Shown piece after piece: positions 49,690 through 61,410 of a stretch of DNA of 64,000 bases. Under the pieces are notes generated by a model. It was not told the DNA's origin. It ran no database searches and saw only the letters and a program-made list of their open reading frames with translations. Every line of letters starts with the position of its first letter. Within the stretch, counting starts at the first letter, position 1. This DNA is from Nectonema munidae (Eukaryota; Nematomorpha; Nectonematoida; Nectonematidae), in assembly GCA_030549495.1 (NCBI GenBank), contig JAUIRK010000894.1, positions 682,001 through 746,000 of the forward strand, in the 5' to 3' direction. The translations under genes and the position numbers were made by a program.

Positions 49690-51660
49690 TTTATGAGTTT
49701 TATAAAAATTCATAGATGTCTAAAAAAATGGCTAATTGAATTGACCTGTTCGTTGTTTTTTCTTTTCAATCAAAAATTCCAGATTCAATATTTTAGTTTC
49801 TTACTTTTGATCTTTTATCCTTTGCATATTACTAATATCATAACTTTTTTTAACCAGCTACTATTATTTCTTCTTTCAATTTGATCTATTTTTTCCCTTA
49901 TAAGATCATTTAACGTCAATTCAACCTGAAATTTACCTGAAAGAAAATATATTTACTTGAAATTAGTGTATTTAAAGACCCGAGTGCAACAAATTCAATG
50001 ACGTCTATCTCAATCAGTGGGTCGGTTGCGCAACTATGAAAACTTAAAGTGCGTTCATGTGGATATTAGAAAAAGTAAGAAAGTTGAGTAAAATATCTGG
50101 ATGAATATTGGATAGTGTTTCATTCTCGGAATTAATCAAAGTTTAATTTAATTGCGTAAAGCGTAAAATTATTTTTATTTGATATCTACCGTTAAAACTA
50201 CACTAATCTAGGATTGGCTTTCTCCACTTTTTAATACTTTTTTTCCTATGTATACTTACATAAATCATATATACGAAATCAGTATGATTAAAGAAACGTC
50301 CATAGTATTTATCTTAATAAATATTCTTTCGATCCAAAAATATATATTTCTAAAAATTAGCTCTAATCAAAATTAATCTCTTGCCACAATCAAAAATGCC
50401 GGTTTCCTCATATAACAACCTATCAGAATTTCTTTCATAACCAGTTAGTCGCAAAAGTATAAAGATAAATTTTAAGGTCTTTATTCATTTATTTAGATAT
50501 TTTCTAAGCGTAATAAATTTTTATTCCAAATTTACTTTTTTTCTTAATCTCACATTTTTAAAGCAAGATAAAAAATAGTTGATTCTCCCAACAATATTTT
50601 TCCCGTAAATTCCAAAGAAGGGAAAAAACAAAAATTTAGAAGCACAAGTATTGCACATACGGAACTCATTCTTTTTCCTTTAAAGTTAATGAGATGGCTC
50701 CAACTTTTATTCTATGCATAATTTCACAAAGATAGATAAAAAAATTTCTAAGCAATTAGATTTGGAATTTATTTTGTAAAATTCACTTTCTTAGGTTCAA
50801 ATATAGAATTTCATTAAAAATAGGCATGTTGAAGGAGTCCATGGTAATAATGTCAAAAAATCTATCCCAAATTTAAGTCAATACGAACAAATAATCGTGA
50901 ATTAAGACTAACAAAACACATTTTATAAGTAAACATTTCATTTATTAATCGCACACTCGAATAGATATTTCGCTCTCTCTGAATCTATTTTTTAAATCTA
51001 CAAAGATTTTGAGAGATTTCATTAACACCTATCATTGGTTTAAATTATATAAAACTAGATGAAGGTTAATTAATCCAACTCAGATGTAAAGGAGAAAAGA
51101 GAAAAGCTGTTAAAAACAAAGAAATCATATCACTCAAAAATGAGTAAAATGTGTTGTCTTGTTTATAGAAAAATCAAATCAGCAAAGAATTGTATATAAT
51201 AATATTACTTGGATTTAAAGTTTAATCGCAAAGATAAAAGCTTTAGTGACTCTCGTGTTAAAAAATGTGTAAAGGACTGCCAATTTCAAATAAAGAAATA
51301 TCTTCATTTAGTTAAAATTCGTATATATGAGAAAAATTAAGTGTTTCAAATGGAAAAAAGGGTCAATTGACTAGTTTTAGGATTAAAAGAGATGAAGAAA
51401 GAATAATTACGATTCATCTTAAATAATGTCTAAAAAAAGTGAAAATGCAAACCTGGCTTTTAGTGTAAAGTGCTTTCTTATTTTGAGGAAATTTCATCAA
51501 AACTTTCTCACAAGTGTCGAGACAAGGTTGGATCACTCCAGTCTTGAATTTATGTGGGAAAAAATTTAAATCATTTTAAATTATTATTATTTCAAAACAC
51601 ATACATTTTCTATTTATACAAAAAATGGAATAAATCTATTATGCACCCGTTGCATAGATT
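49690..51660. other. intronic AT-rich sequence
   Basis: Expected to contain intron of the FKBP8-like gene. No exon with convincing FKBP8 similarity was found here. Confidence 0.45.
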
Positions 51661-51662
51661 AA

Positions 51663-51778
51663 CCCGTTAACGACCAGAATAATCAGACGATATCTAATGT
51701 AAAGCAGAAGATTTGTATTAAAGAGCTTTGATAAAGGCAGACGATTTTATTTTTGTAGTCGACATGGGCGTTAACGGG
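51663..51778. mobile_element. piggyBac-type MITE, 116 bp, copy 2
   Basis: TTAA at 51659-51662 and 51779-51782 flanks ends CCCGTTAACG and CGTTAACGGG. It has exactly the same length as the copy at 13433 and contains CAGACGAT motifs on both sides of the centre. Confidence 0.85.
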
Positions 51779-53098
51779 TTAATGTATTCACTATGCCTCC
51801 TTTTTATGTAACATTGATTTTCGCTTCTTCCTATATCTTTTTATTATTAGGAAATTTGTGTGTGAATCTAATTTTTTCACTTTAGTTTTTAAGGTAAAAT
51901 TTGAATATGTCAATAATTATGTTGAAGTAAAATAGTAGCTTCTCATTTTTGTATTAAAATTAAGACATTTAATAAAAAACAAAAAAATGTTAACAGTATA
52001 TACTCAAGTATCATGTGATCTCACGTGTTATGTGACCCTCTAGTCAAACACGATTTTAGCATGCATCTCGAGTGTATCATGCGAATTTGGGTGTTGGGGG
52101 AAGATAAAGATGACAATTTTGAGAAATTATTCAATCATGATGTTGGATATGAAAGCGACTCTGGCGAACTTTGTCTTAATAATTCCATGCATTCATAGAA
52201 AATTCTTTTCTTTCGTAAAAATTAAAATATTAATATTAAAAAAAGTTTAACATTAAATCTGAAAGGTTTTTATTCCATTATGCATATTTGAAATAATTTT
52301 AAATACAAATAAAGAAAGAATGTTTATAATAAAACGTGGAGTATTGATATGCTGTTAAATTAAAAAGCCTGCATCCAGTTATACGGCACAATTTTATTTA
52401 AAAAACCTATTCAAAAATCACCATGCCTCCAATCATATAATCGAGAAGATAAAATTTAAAAAAATTATAATTTTCAAATTTCTCATATAGGCTATATACT
52501 TCTTTGTCTGATTTATTTGTGTTAAAAATTGCGGGTGTATTATAAATAGGTATAGTTGTTTCCAAGGATATTTGCTTGAAAAGAAAGATACCAGGATATA
52601 TACTGTAGTTGCTAGAACACTGCTGTGTTATTTCAAATGTTGCCATTGAAATAGATTTCTTTCAAGGCCTTAACCAAATATGGATTAATTTGTAAAAATA
52701 GTTTGTATAAAATTAAAATATCATCTATTAAATATTGTTGCTCTAAGCATTTACAGTTCTGGGATGTTGTCACTATCATTTTTCGTATAATGATGACATA
52801 ATATAAAAAATCAATCTTTTTATACTTTATATTAACAAGAAAGGCGCTCAAAACCTATAACTTGTCCAAACCAGTCACTTTGTGCAGTACACTTACATTT
52901 CTACTTCAAGATTTAAATTACTCTGATAGTGTTGAATTTGTTTGGGGGTAGTTGATCACGTGACATTTCGTGGACATCTTTAAAACTTCCCCTAAATTAT
53001 AGTGTCGTGTTTTTCAAATAAAAACCCAATGGAATTTCATTTATATAACAAAAAGAATGTGTGGTTGAGTGCAAAGTACACGGCTGAATTGTTTAGAA

Positions 53099-53819
53099 CA
53101 GGGTGTCCAACTTTTCCTACTCAGCGCCCCCTTTGAAGACATTTTTCAAAGAAAGGCTCGCTAAACGACATAGTAACTTTCTTTCAGAATAAAAAAATGA
53201 ATATATTTTCATGTCAGCTTTAATTTTGGTGTTTATTTAAATCTTTGGCTTGATGTTACTGAAATTAATCTTATCACCACTCTCACATTAAATCTATAGG
53301 CTTACATTCATTAATTTCATTTACACTAAATGCCTTTCTACTATAGAATATGCGGGATAGAATAAAAGTATTTTAGTCACTTAAAAATAGCTTGGGAAGA
53401 GAATTTTAAATTTTCTTATATACATTGATATAAGAAGAAAGGTAAGACTTCGTTAAAAGAAGCCTTATTGAACAACATTCAACGGGTAAGTAAAAAGTGT
53501 CTAAAATTCAGGAGGAACAAGTTCTTTATATACACATGAAATTAATTAAGCGAGACGCTAATGGCGAATCAGTTAATTGGTAACAATGAAGTAGGTGTAG
53601 TATAATTGCAACATGAAGGTAGTGACCAAGGCTCTCCATTTACAAAGGTGATAGAGGCGATGAAGGATGAACGAGTACAAGCGAAGATGAAGGTCAAGCA
53701 ATATACAATTACCACATACATTATTTCCAAAAAAAAGAAAAAATTTAATACTAAAGCTTGTTATTCCTAACTTTTCAAAGCGCCTCTTGACGTGCTAGAA
53801 TACAGAATTTTTTTAAAGA
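53099..53819. mobile_element. probable decayed hAT element
   Basis: Starts CAGGGTGTCCAACTTTTC with a following CAGCGCCCCCTTTGAAG, a classic hAT terminal block. GTTTAGAA occurs immediately before (53091-53098) and again at 53820-53827. The right end does not show the expected CACCCTG, but a block GCGCCTCTTGACGTGC near 53780 resembles a degraded complement of the left subterminal region. The 8-bp repeat could be chance. Confidence 0.4.
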
Positions 53820-54720
53820 GTTTAGAAAAATATGTCCTATAAGAGTTTAACTGTTTTTTTTGGAGAAAATTTGATTTGCCTTCCAATTTGTTTTGTTCAG
53901 GAATACAATTTAATAAATTATTTATATTTTAATATTTCAAAATATGGGGTTAAGTTTGGTTGTCTACAAATCATTCGTCACAATCTGGGTTAGTTAATTT
54001 TTATTAAAGCTATTATTTTTAAAAAGAATGTGAATAAAACCTTTAATTGACAGACTGACAAGTTATTATGGAATTTGATAAATAAATCTTGGTATTGTGA
54101 AGATTGCGACTCCAGATCTTTCATCTAAATATGAAAAATGATTTAAAGGAAATAGCTTCAAATTCTTTCAAAATCATTGGTGGAGTAAACTAGAGTCTTT
54201 TATGAGAGTATATATATATATATGTTTAATATAGATTTAGTTTTTATTTTAGAGTTATTTTATGTCTTTTACACGTTGCGGGATTTAACAGGATTTTAAA
54301 ATTGTTTTAAAGGTAATAAAACAAAACAAATCCTGAAATCGACATTTTTTTACAAAAATAAGCTCGATGGCAAAATTTCATCTTGCTGGGAAACAAACTC
54401 TATACGATACGGAGCTCTTAGATACAATTAAACGATTCTAGAAAATTAATGACCAATAGTATTCACCTAACTAAAGCTTTCCTAGTTCATCACTCAAATT
54501 TAATTTTGGTTAAGTAAATTATACCCCTTCAAAATAACTTAATTAATTAAGTTAATATCCATTTTACATCATATTAGGTTTAAAACTTTTATACCCATAA
54601 CTTTTTGTGCCCACCAAAAATTACAGTAAACTTACGATAAGTCGAACTTCTGTTTAACTCAAAGTCGAATCACAGAACCAGTTTCAGCCGTATCTTACAC
54701 ATGTTAAATTCTTCGTTTAA

Positions 54721-54850
54721 CCCATTTACGACCAATGTTCTTATTTTGGAACATAAGTAATTTCATCTTCGTCTGCTTTTTTCAATGACTTTGAATATAA
54801 ATCGTCTGCGTTTTTTTAGATATCGTCTGCTTTGCTTGGTCTTAAATGGG
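54721..54850. mobile_element. piggyBac-type MITE, 130 bp, copy 3
   Basis: TTAA at 54717-54720 and 54851-54854 flanks ends CCCATTTACGACCAA and TTGGTCTTAAATGGG. Three CGTCTGC motifs occur inside. It lies within a larger AT-rich repeat that has CAGTAAACTTACGATAAGTC at about 54624 (a pogo/Tigger-like start), so it appears nested in another element. Confidence 0.85.
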
Positions 54851-55949
54851 TTAACTCAAAGTAGGATGATAAGTCGAAATTCGGCTTAACTCGAAGTAAC
54901 CATGTGTGTTTTGATGTCAAATTACATGCTTCAATTTCGGTTAATCTAATTCGAACTTCAATTATTATCAATAACAAGTGATGCTTTGAATTCCAGGTTT
55001 TAGGGTTTACCAAGTATTCATTCATTTCGTTATAGACATTGCTATAACACTAGTTATAACACTGAGACATTTGTAGCACTAGTAAATTTATTTGATTCAT
55101 TACTATTTTTAAACGGGAAAGCGCGAAGTGTAACAGCATCGTACTAAATGGTTTGCAACTTAATTCTTTTAATTTGATGGGCCCCTAGTACTTTCAGGTA
55201 TCGGAAGTTTACTGGATACACGGTCATAGCTAGATAATGCGAATAAAATTCATTTATATTCATATATATATCCAGAAATTCTACATCCGTAATAAAATTA
55301 CAAAGGAATCAAATTTTTCAAAAAATATTTGAAAAATTAAACTTAGAAAAAAATTTTAAACTTCAAAAGTAAGCTCATTTTTGAATCATGTGAAAAATAC
55401 TTAATTTTAAATTAAAAACACTCACAATTTCATCACACGCTAATCTAGGAAAGTAATTTTTGGGTTTAACAAGGGGTGTCACTATCTTATTATTCCAGCT
55501 TTAGACCATTCATTAATGCCATCAAAATGGAGTAGGACCGCGCAAAACTACTCAACCCTGCGTTAAAATTTATTCTCAACGTAATTTTTTCAACAGTCTC
55601 ACATTCTAGGTAAATAATTACACCAAGATCCGTCGATATAAGAAGCGGCAAGGAATATTAACCCTCCTCCCTAAAATTTATTTATCCCCATCGCTCTTGA
55701 GTTATATATGGGGCAATCTCATCAATAGTATCCAGTTAACGACAATGGACATACATCTCGTAAAGAAAATTTTACTCGAAAAATTTGAAAAGAAACATTA
55801 TTTGTTACAAACAAGTTGAAAACAAATTTTGGTTTATAAAATTTTTTTTACCTAATGCATCCACAATAATTCAAATATATAGGAGTAACACCTCACATTG
55901 ATTTCGAGTTTCCATTAGGCGATGGCTAAAGGTAAAGATACCGTGGGTT

Positions 55950-56095
55950 GTTTTCATCGAGAAGGCACGATTGTGATGTTTGTATCGAACTATGAGGAAA
56001 TGAGTCTTGATGCGTGGTCGAACCCAAGACGTTGAGTCATCGAAACCCAGTATCAAAGCAACGTTACTAACTTCAGCAAAATTTAGTGCTTAAAG
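55950..56095 (-). repeat. SINE-like unit with tRNA-type B box
   Basis: The minus strand reads TTGGGTTCGACCACGC, a near-consensus B box, preceded about 40 bases upstream by a TAGTAACGTTGC segment in A-box position. The spacing fits a tRNA head. Flanks do not give an acceptor stem, so this looks like a tRNA-derived SINE or tRNA relic. Confidence 0.4.
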
Positions 56096-57196
56096 GTTGT
56101 ATACACTAACTGCAATCAAAATAATGAGAATGCGCCTAGACAATTGATTGAAGGCAAACCATAAACTTGCTTATTCAAAAAACAGTAATATAAAATCAAT
56201 AAAGTGTTTTGCCAAAAATACTTTTTGCTAGCAACTAGTTAATTAAAAAAATAAGCTAAACTAGTGCATTAGCCTAATGCACGAAGTCTGTATCAAAACT
56301 GATTTATTAACCTTTTTTTTTTTTATGAAATTGATAAATATAAATGAAATCTGGTTTTAGTTAAAGAACCAACATTGTGATATAAAAAGCACTTTTTGGC
56401 ATTAAAAATGTTGAATGATTTCAACAGGCAAAAAGCATTAAAATATTATTTATGTTATAAAATACCTGAGACTTTTCCAAGATTTCAATTCCTCTAAACA
56501 AAAAAAAAGAGTATAAATTAAAATTCTTTTAACAAACATGTCACAGCAGTAGTGGGCTGGACTATCAAACAGGCACAAAAATTTCCAAGCATTTCGCCTT
56601 ACTTTTTCTATTGAACAGATAGAAAATAAGCAGAAACTAAAGCAGATTATAATACTATAAATATAAATTAACATGCAGAGTGTTTGAAAATTCTCAATTC
56701 ATGACTTTTTTCAAATTTTACACGACAGATCAAGTTAAGAGGGCATTCCCCATATGAGCATTCTACAGCTGTATCATAGTAATAGAGGTTAAATGCACTA
56801 TAAAAACAATTATTAAAGAAACACAAATTCAGGAAAACCAATGAAGCCAGAATCAAAAAGTGAAAAGTATGAAGCCAAGGTCTAAAATCGCTCCTTGATC
56901 CATGATTTTCATAAAAGTAGAAGGACATTTAAGTTTGCATCGCAAAGAATTTTGCACTTACTTTCTTATATTATCCCAAAGATTATTCAACATATGCGCT
57001 GACTAACGTTTATCAATTGAAATCGTCTTAGAAGTGCAAGAAAGGGCCCGGGAAAGCCAAAACTTGAGCCTTATGACATAATATACTTAGATAACTACAA
57101 AGAGAATATGTTATTTAATTTTTAAATATCTAGAATATTTAAAAGATAGATTCGAAAGATTTTTATTCTCACATCTAGATTATTTTCCTGAACATT

Positions 57197-57388
57197 GTGA
57201 ACATACATTATAGTGAAGAACAAGGAAAACGTTTTCACCAGACCATATGTGGAATCGAAAGAGGATATCAGGGTAAATGGGATGTTAATACGACAGGTCA
57301 CTACTGCTGCGCTTTGAAGCGTTATGATATTAAAGTTTCACACAAAAGAAAGACCAAAAAAATCTTTTTTTATGAAATCCGCATATAA
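57197..57388 (+). pseudogene. fragment of a repeated invertebrate protein of mobile origin
   Basis: The frame contains SEEQGKRFHQTICGIERGYQ and GKWDVN, which I recognise as a variant of a motif (EEQGERFHQ...RYQGRW) present in many uncharacterised proteins scattered through arthropod and cnidarian genomes. I do not know the element family with certainty. The copy here is short and isolated and looks like a fossil. Confidence 0.55.
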
Positions 57389-58047
57389 TTTCTATTTCTC
57401 ATACAAGCTGTTATTATATTCTTAACGTTATACTTCTTTTTGTTAACAGTGATCTTTTAATGCTGTAGAAAACATTGTTAAAATTCATTGACACTAATGT
57501 CTATAAAAAATAATTCTCTACAAAAACATTGGTGCAACACACCGTGGTTCACTTAAAACGAGTAAAACTTAGTTTACCCTAAAATAAATACCCACAGAAG
57601 GTAGAAACGGCCAAGCATGACATGTTATAAGACAAAAATAGGTTCAAAAGTTTACCTAAGATAAGATGTTGTAGCATTTTCATATTCTAAACGCGAATAG
57701 TAGTATCTGGCTTTCTCCAGTTTTTTCTCGCTTAAATTGAACATTTTTTTATGAAAGCATTGGTAGTCACGAAGAAGATACAGTTGAATGTTTATACCAT
57801 TAAATAAAGCGAGCATATATATACATACAGTGGAACTCTTACTTACACTTTAATGTGGAATTTGACCTTTTTAAATTCTAGATTGTCTCTTAATTTTCTA
57901 CCGCGCAATAAGTATATATTAGTGTATTTTATATTTAGTGCTGATATCATTTACACTAAAATAGAAAAAACTTTGTTGGTTCAAGAACTTTTCAGACAAC
58001 GTACCTTTTTATGAGACAAATTTAGTTCAAAAACTTACTTAATGAGT

Positions 58048-58206
58048 TATAAAAAGGCAAATATTCAGGTGGTTTGGGCATATTTTAAGAAAACTACATG
58101 GTGAGCGTACAAAGGATGCCAGACCCAAATTAACCTGGATCGAAAATATAATAAAGGATATGAAAAGTTTAGGACTTAAACTTGGTGATGAAGACAGGAT
58201 TTTATG
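58048..58206 (+). mobile_element. LINE (endonuclease/reverse transcriptase) C-terminal tail fragment
   Basis: One frame reads IFRWFGHILRKLHGERTKDA then RPKLTWIENIIKDMKSLGL and GDEDR, the RWFGH...RRPGRPKLRW.D.I..D...LG block that ends many non-LTR reverse transcriptases. It is open for about 50 codons without a stop. Nothing upstream encodes the polymerase core, so it is a 5'-truncated copy. Confidence 0.8.
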
Positions 58207-59078
58207 TTTTAACAAAATCTCAGAAGGAGATATCTTTATCAACATCTATATTATTATATATCTCTTTTTGTCACGGAAAGAAAAAAGAAGTACGTCAGTT
58301 TTATCTGATTGGATAAAAATTTTGAAAGATTTTTGTTGTAAACAATCAAATTTCGCGAGAATCAAACCAATTATTCTATGTATCAATATTGTTCCTTTAG
58401 GGGAAATATATAACATAGATCCAATCAAATGCCTCGTTTATCTTGAAAATGTGAAAGGGGGACAAATCATTTTTATGATTTTCTTAAAGAACTTTTCTAG
58501 CTTACACGCATTACATTATTCACTAATTTTTTAAAAATCATTTTCTGTTCAAAAAAAGCTAGAATTTTATTTGAGTTGAAGGTGTAAATATTATAAATTT
58601 AACAAAAATGTTTATTATATCTAGAAATATAAGAGTAGAAATAAGGAGGCTTGCATCGCTCCTATCTTCTTTTATCGCTTTTACTTTCGAAAAAAATTGA
58701 AAATTTCTTTAAGGAAGAAGAAAACTAAAAAGTGGAGATGACAAAATATAATTTTAGAGGCACTTGTCCCCTCTCCCCTAAAACGAGGCTCATGGATGCA
58801 ATCAAAATTATTTATGGAGTATAGTTAGTAAAGTATTAATTAAAAATATCATTATCCAACAAAATAAATCATTGATAACTAGTTTAAAATTTTAAAACAG
58901 TGTTGTCCTTTTTAGTAAGATTACACAACATTACAAGGAAAGCTCATAAATTTCTATTAAATTAAGAGTATACGGGCAAAATAAAATAATTTAAGTATAC
59001 TTAAAATTGATCGAAGCATCCAGAAAAATTCAGAGCAAAAGATTTTGTTGGTTAGTAAGTAAGCTCGGCTTTTTACAG

Positions 59079-59194
59079 CTCTGAATAACGCAGTAAATAG
59101 AAAAAAAGAAATTACAGAATTTGAAATAATTCAGAGAAATCCATTTTTTCGTAATCTAGAGGTCCTAAATTTGAGAGAAGAGTTACTGTATAAA
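59079..59194 (+). other. orphan exon-like stretch with strong splice sites
   Basis: Between an acceptor TTTTTACAG and a perfect donor GTAAGT lies a 38-codon open stretch, phase 1 in and phase 0 out: LNNAVNRKKEITEFEIIQRN, then PFFRNLEVLNLREELLYK. It is richer in GC than its flanks and amphipathic. I recognise no family. It is on the opposite strand to the FKBP8-like gene, so if real it belongs to another gene or element. Confidence 0.35.
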
Positions 59195-59689
59195 GTAAGT
59201 TCGTATTGGGCGGAATGTTTGGCATCCTAAAAAAATTATAAAAATTTTAGTCCAAAAAAATATTAAACTAAATCTGAATATAAAAACTTCGTTTCACTTA
59301 CCCCAACGCAGTTCATTCTTATCTCGCATACGCTTCACCACATCTTATGGGCTTTCAGAATACATTGCTTATATTATAAGTAGTTGAGAAATAGCATTTT
59401 ACTGTTTTTTAACGAAGAGTATTTGTTATATATATACCGACAATGTGCGATAAAGAAATCACACACCAATGCTCTTATCTCACATAAAAATTGAAATTGA
59501 AAAGTGACAAATTCCTATTAATTTTAAGTTTTTATTCTTTTTTTGAAATGTGTAATTGGTGTATGTCAACATATTCAAATATAGCGTAGTGAAATCTTTG
59601 AAAGAAATGATATATATTTTTTCACGTAATCTTGTTAAAATTAAAATTTATCAGGCATCTTGACAATTGATATTTCAAAAGATTGTTAT

Positions 59690-59990
59690 AGAAGTGATAT
59701 AAATTTTGACAGGCATCAAAAAGAAATGATAAAAATCTTTAAAGGCATCTGCTTAAATCTTCCTTTCATTGAAACCAAAAAATAAATAATTGAAACATAG
59801 ATGCCTCCCTTTCCGGTTATTTTCTTTCAAACAAATATATGCATAAATTTTGTCCGTTTACAGGGAGCATCTATTGTTCAATTATTATTTATTTTTTAGT
59901 TTCATTGAAAGGGAGATTCAAATAGATGCCTTTTAAGATTTTTATCCTGTCTTATTGATGCTTGTCAAAATTTATATCATTCCTTTAAGA
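59690..59990. repeat. 300-bp foldback with about 120-nt inverted arms
   Basis: Arms at about 59690-59810 and 59862-59990 are reverse complements with scattered mismatches and small gaps (TGATATAAATTTTGACAGGC pairs with GCTTGTCAAAATTTATATCA). The loop is about 50 nt. No protein is encoded. The layout is that of a MITE or a long hairpin precursor. Confidence 0.8.
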
Positions 59991-61087
59991 TGACTCACAA
60001 AGAGTCTAGACATTTTGTGTACTGAAAGAATATATATACATAGCGTTGTTAAAATGCGTGTATTAAAGTTTTTGTCGAATGATCAGTAACTCGTTAAACA
60101 CTATCAGCCAATCACATTAAAGGATTTTTATATTGTATAAAATGCATGTGCTTTATGCAATATTATTCATTTTAACATTTAATAGTTTACCGTAATCAGT
60201 AATAACCAAATTTAGCCAACATTACAAACATATGTCGTCCGTGAATAAGTCGAACCTCAAATTTATGAACAAAATGATGAATTTCAATGCATATTCTGTG
60301 CATAAGTTGACCTCAGTTACAAAGAGGTAAGTTATGGCGCAGAAAATAAATAATAATTTATCAAATTAACCATTGCTTGATATAACAAAAAATGCATTCT
60401 TTTACAAATTTTATTTACAAAAGATACATACATATCTAGCAAGTGTTCGAACATCTGAAAGTCGATATTTTGTGTACGATATTGAGGATTTTGAAAATAA
60501 AATTAAGGTGCTTGCCTTTATACACCGGTAGATGCTAATTACCATTGCAAAAAGTATTTGCTTACTAACATACATTTATGTTCCACATGCATTATTCATT
60601 ATATTGATATAATTAGTGAGCATAGGCAATAGTGTTTTAGTATGTAGAACTAAAGATCAAAATCGTTCAGCGCGAGTCACATGCAATTGGATTTTGACAT
60701 TATAGATTGCGAGTATGATGTTAATCAATATGAATATGCAGAGCACATGTTGGATGATAATTGGTGAAAAACTTTTAAATCCCTTATCAGAGTTTAATTG
60801 TACACGCTGAATGTGATATATCTATCTTATACATTTGATGGTGAACGATAGATTGTTCGGATATCTAGGAAGATAAATTAAATTACTGCTTACGTTTCCT
60901 GATGAAAGCGCAATTACACTCTTTTATTTACATGAAACTTCGCGTAGTGAGAGTTTCTTAGGAAAAACGGATTTGGAAATGAAAGTTTCTCATAAGCTTC
61001 TTCATTTTTTCATGAGGTCTTCTTTTGAATTCCTTTTCTCTTTAAAATCTCAAACTTCCCAAGCGTGATATAAATAGTACTCATATA

Positions 61088-61410
61088 TTTGGTTGGATGG
61101 ACATTTGGCTGAACAAAAATTTTAATAAAAGGAGATTTGGCAAATGGACCATTTGTCATATAACTTCTAGTAGATAAGATTATTCACCACATAATCTGTG
61201 TATAAGGGTCAAGAATAAATAAAAGAAAACAAAAATTATGCTGCAGATTTGAATAGAGCACAAGCTTGAAAAACTTACTGAAAGTAAAGTAGCGTCGACA
61301 AAAATTGTCAAATTGTATGTACATTATTGCTGAAATGTCCATTTGGCTATATGTCCATTCGGCCAAAATTCCTCTGCATAATGTTTGTCGGCAAAATGTC
61401 CGGTCACGAT
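61088..61410 (-). mobile_element. MITE family C, copy 2
   Basis: The reverse complement matches 29291-29615 through most of its length (CAATTTGACAATTTTTGT, ATTTTTGTTTTCTTTTATT) and begins GTGACCGGACATTTTGCCGA. End units of the type CATTTGGC-GAATGGACAT occur three to four times at each end. Divergence between the two copies is substantial, so they are old. Confidence 0.72.

Noticed and set aside
52407-52851. Minus-strand open frames with QINPYLVKALKEI, similar to a TPR end of FKBP8
   Set aside because: No usable donor or acceptor was found and it would duplicate the KAL-type helix already supplied by the exon at 49582-49631.
60232-60326. Candidate first exon (MSSVNKSNLKFMNKMM) with donor GTAAGT
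   Set aside because: The DNA (GTGAATAAGTCGAACCTCAA type) looks like the terminal region of a pogo/Tigger-like element, as near 54640, so a transposon end is more likely.
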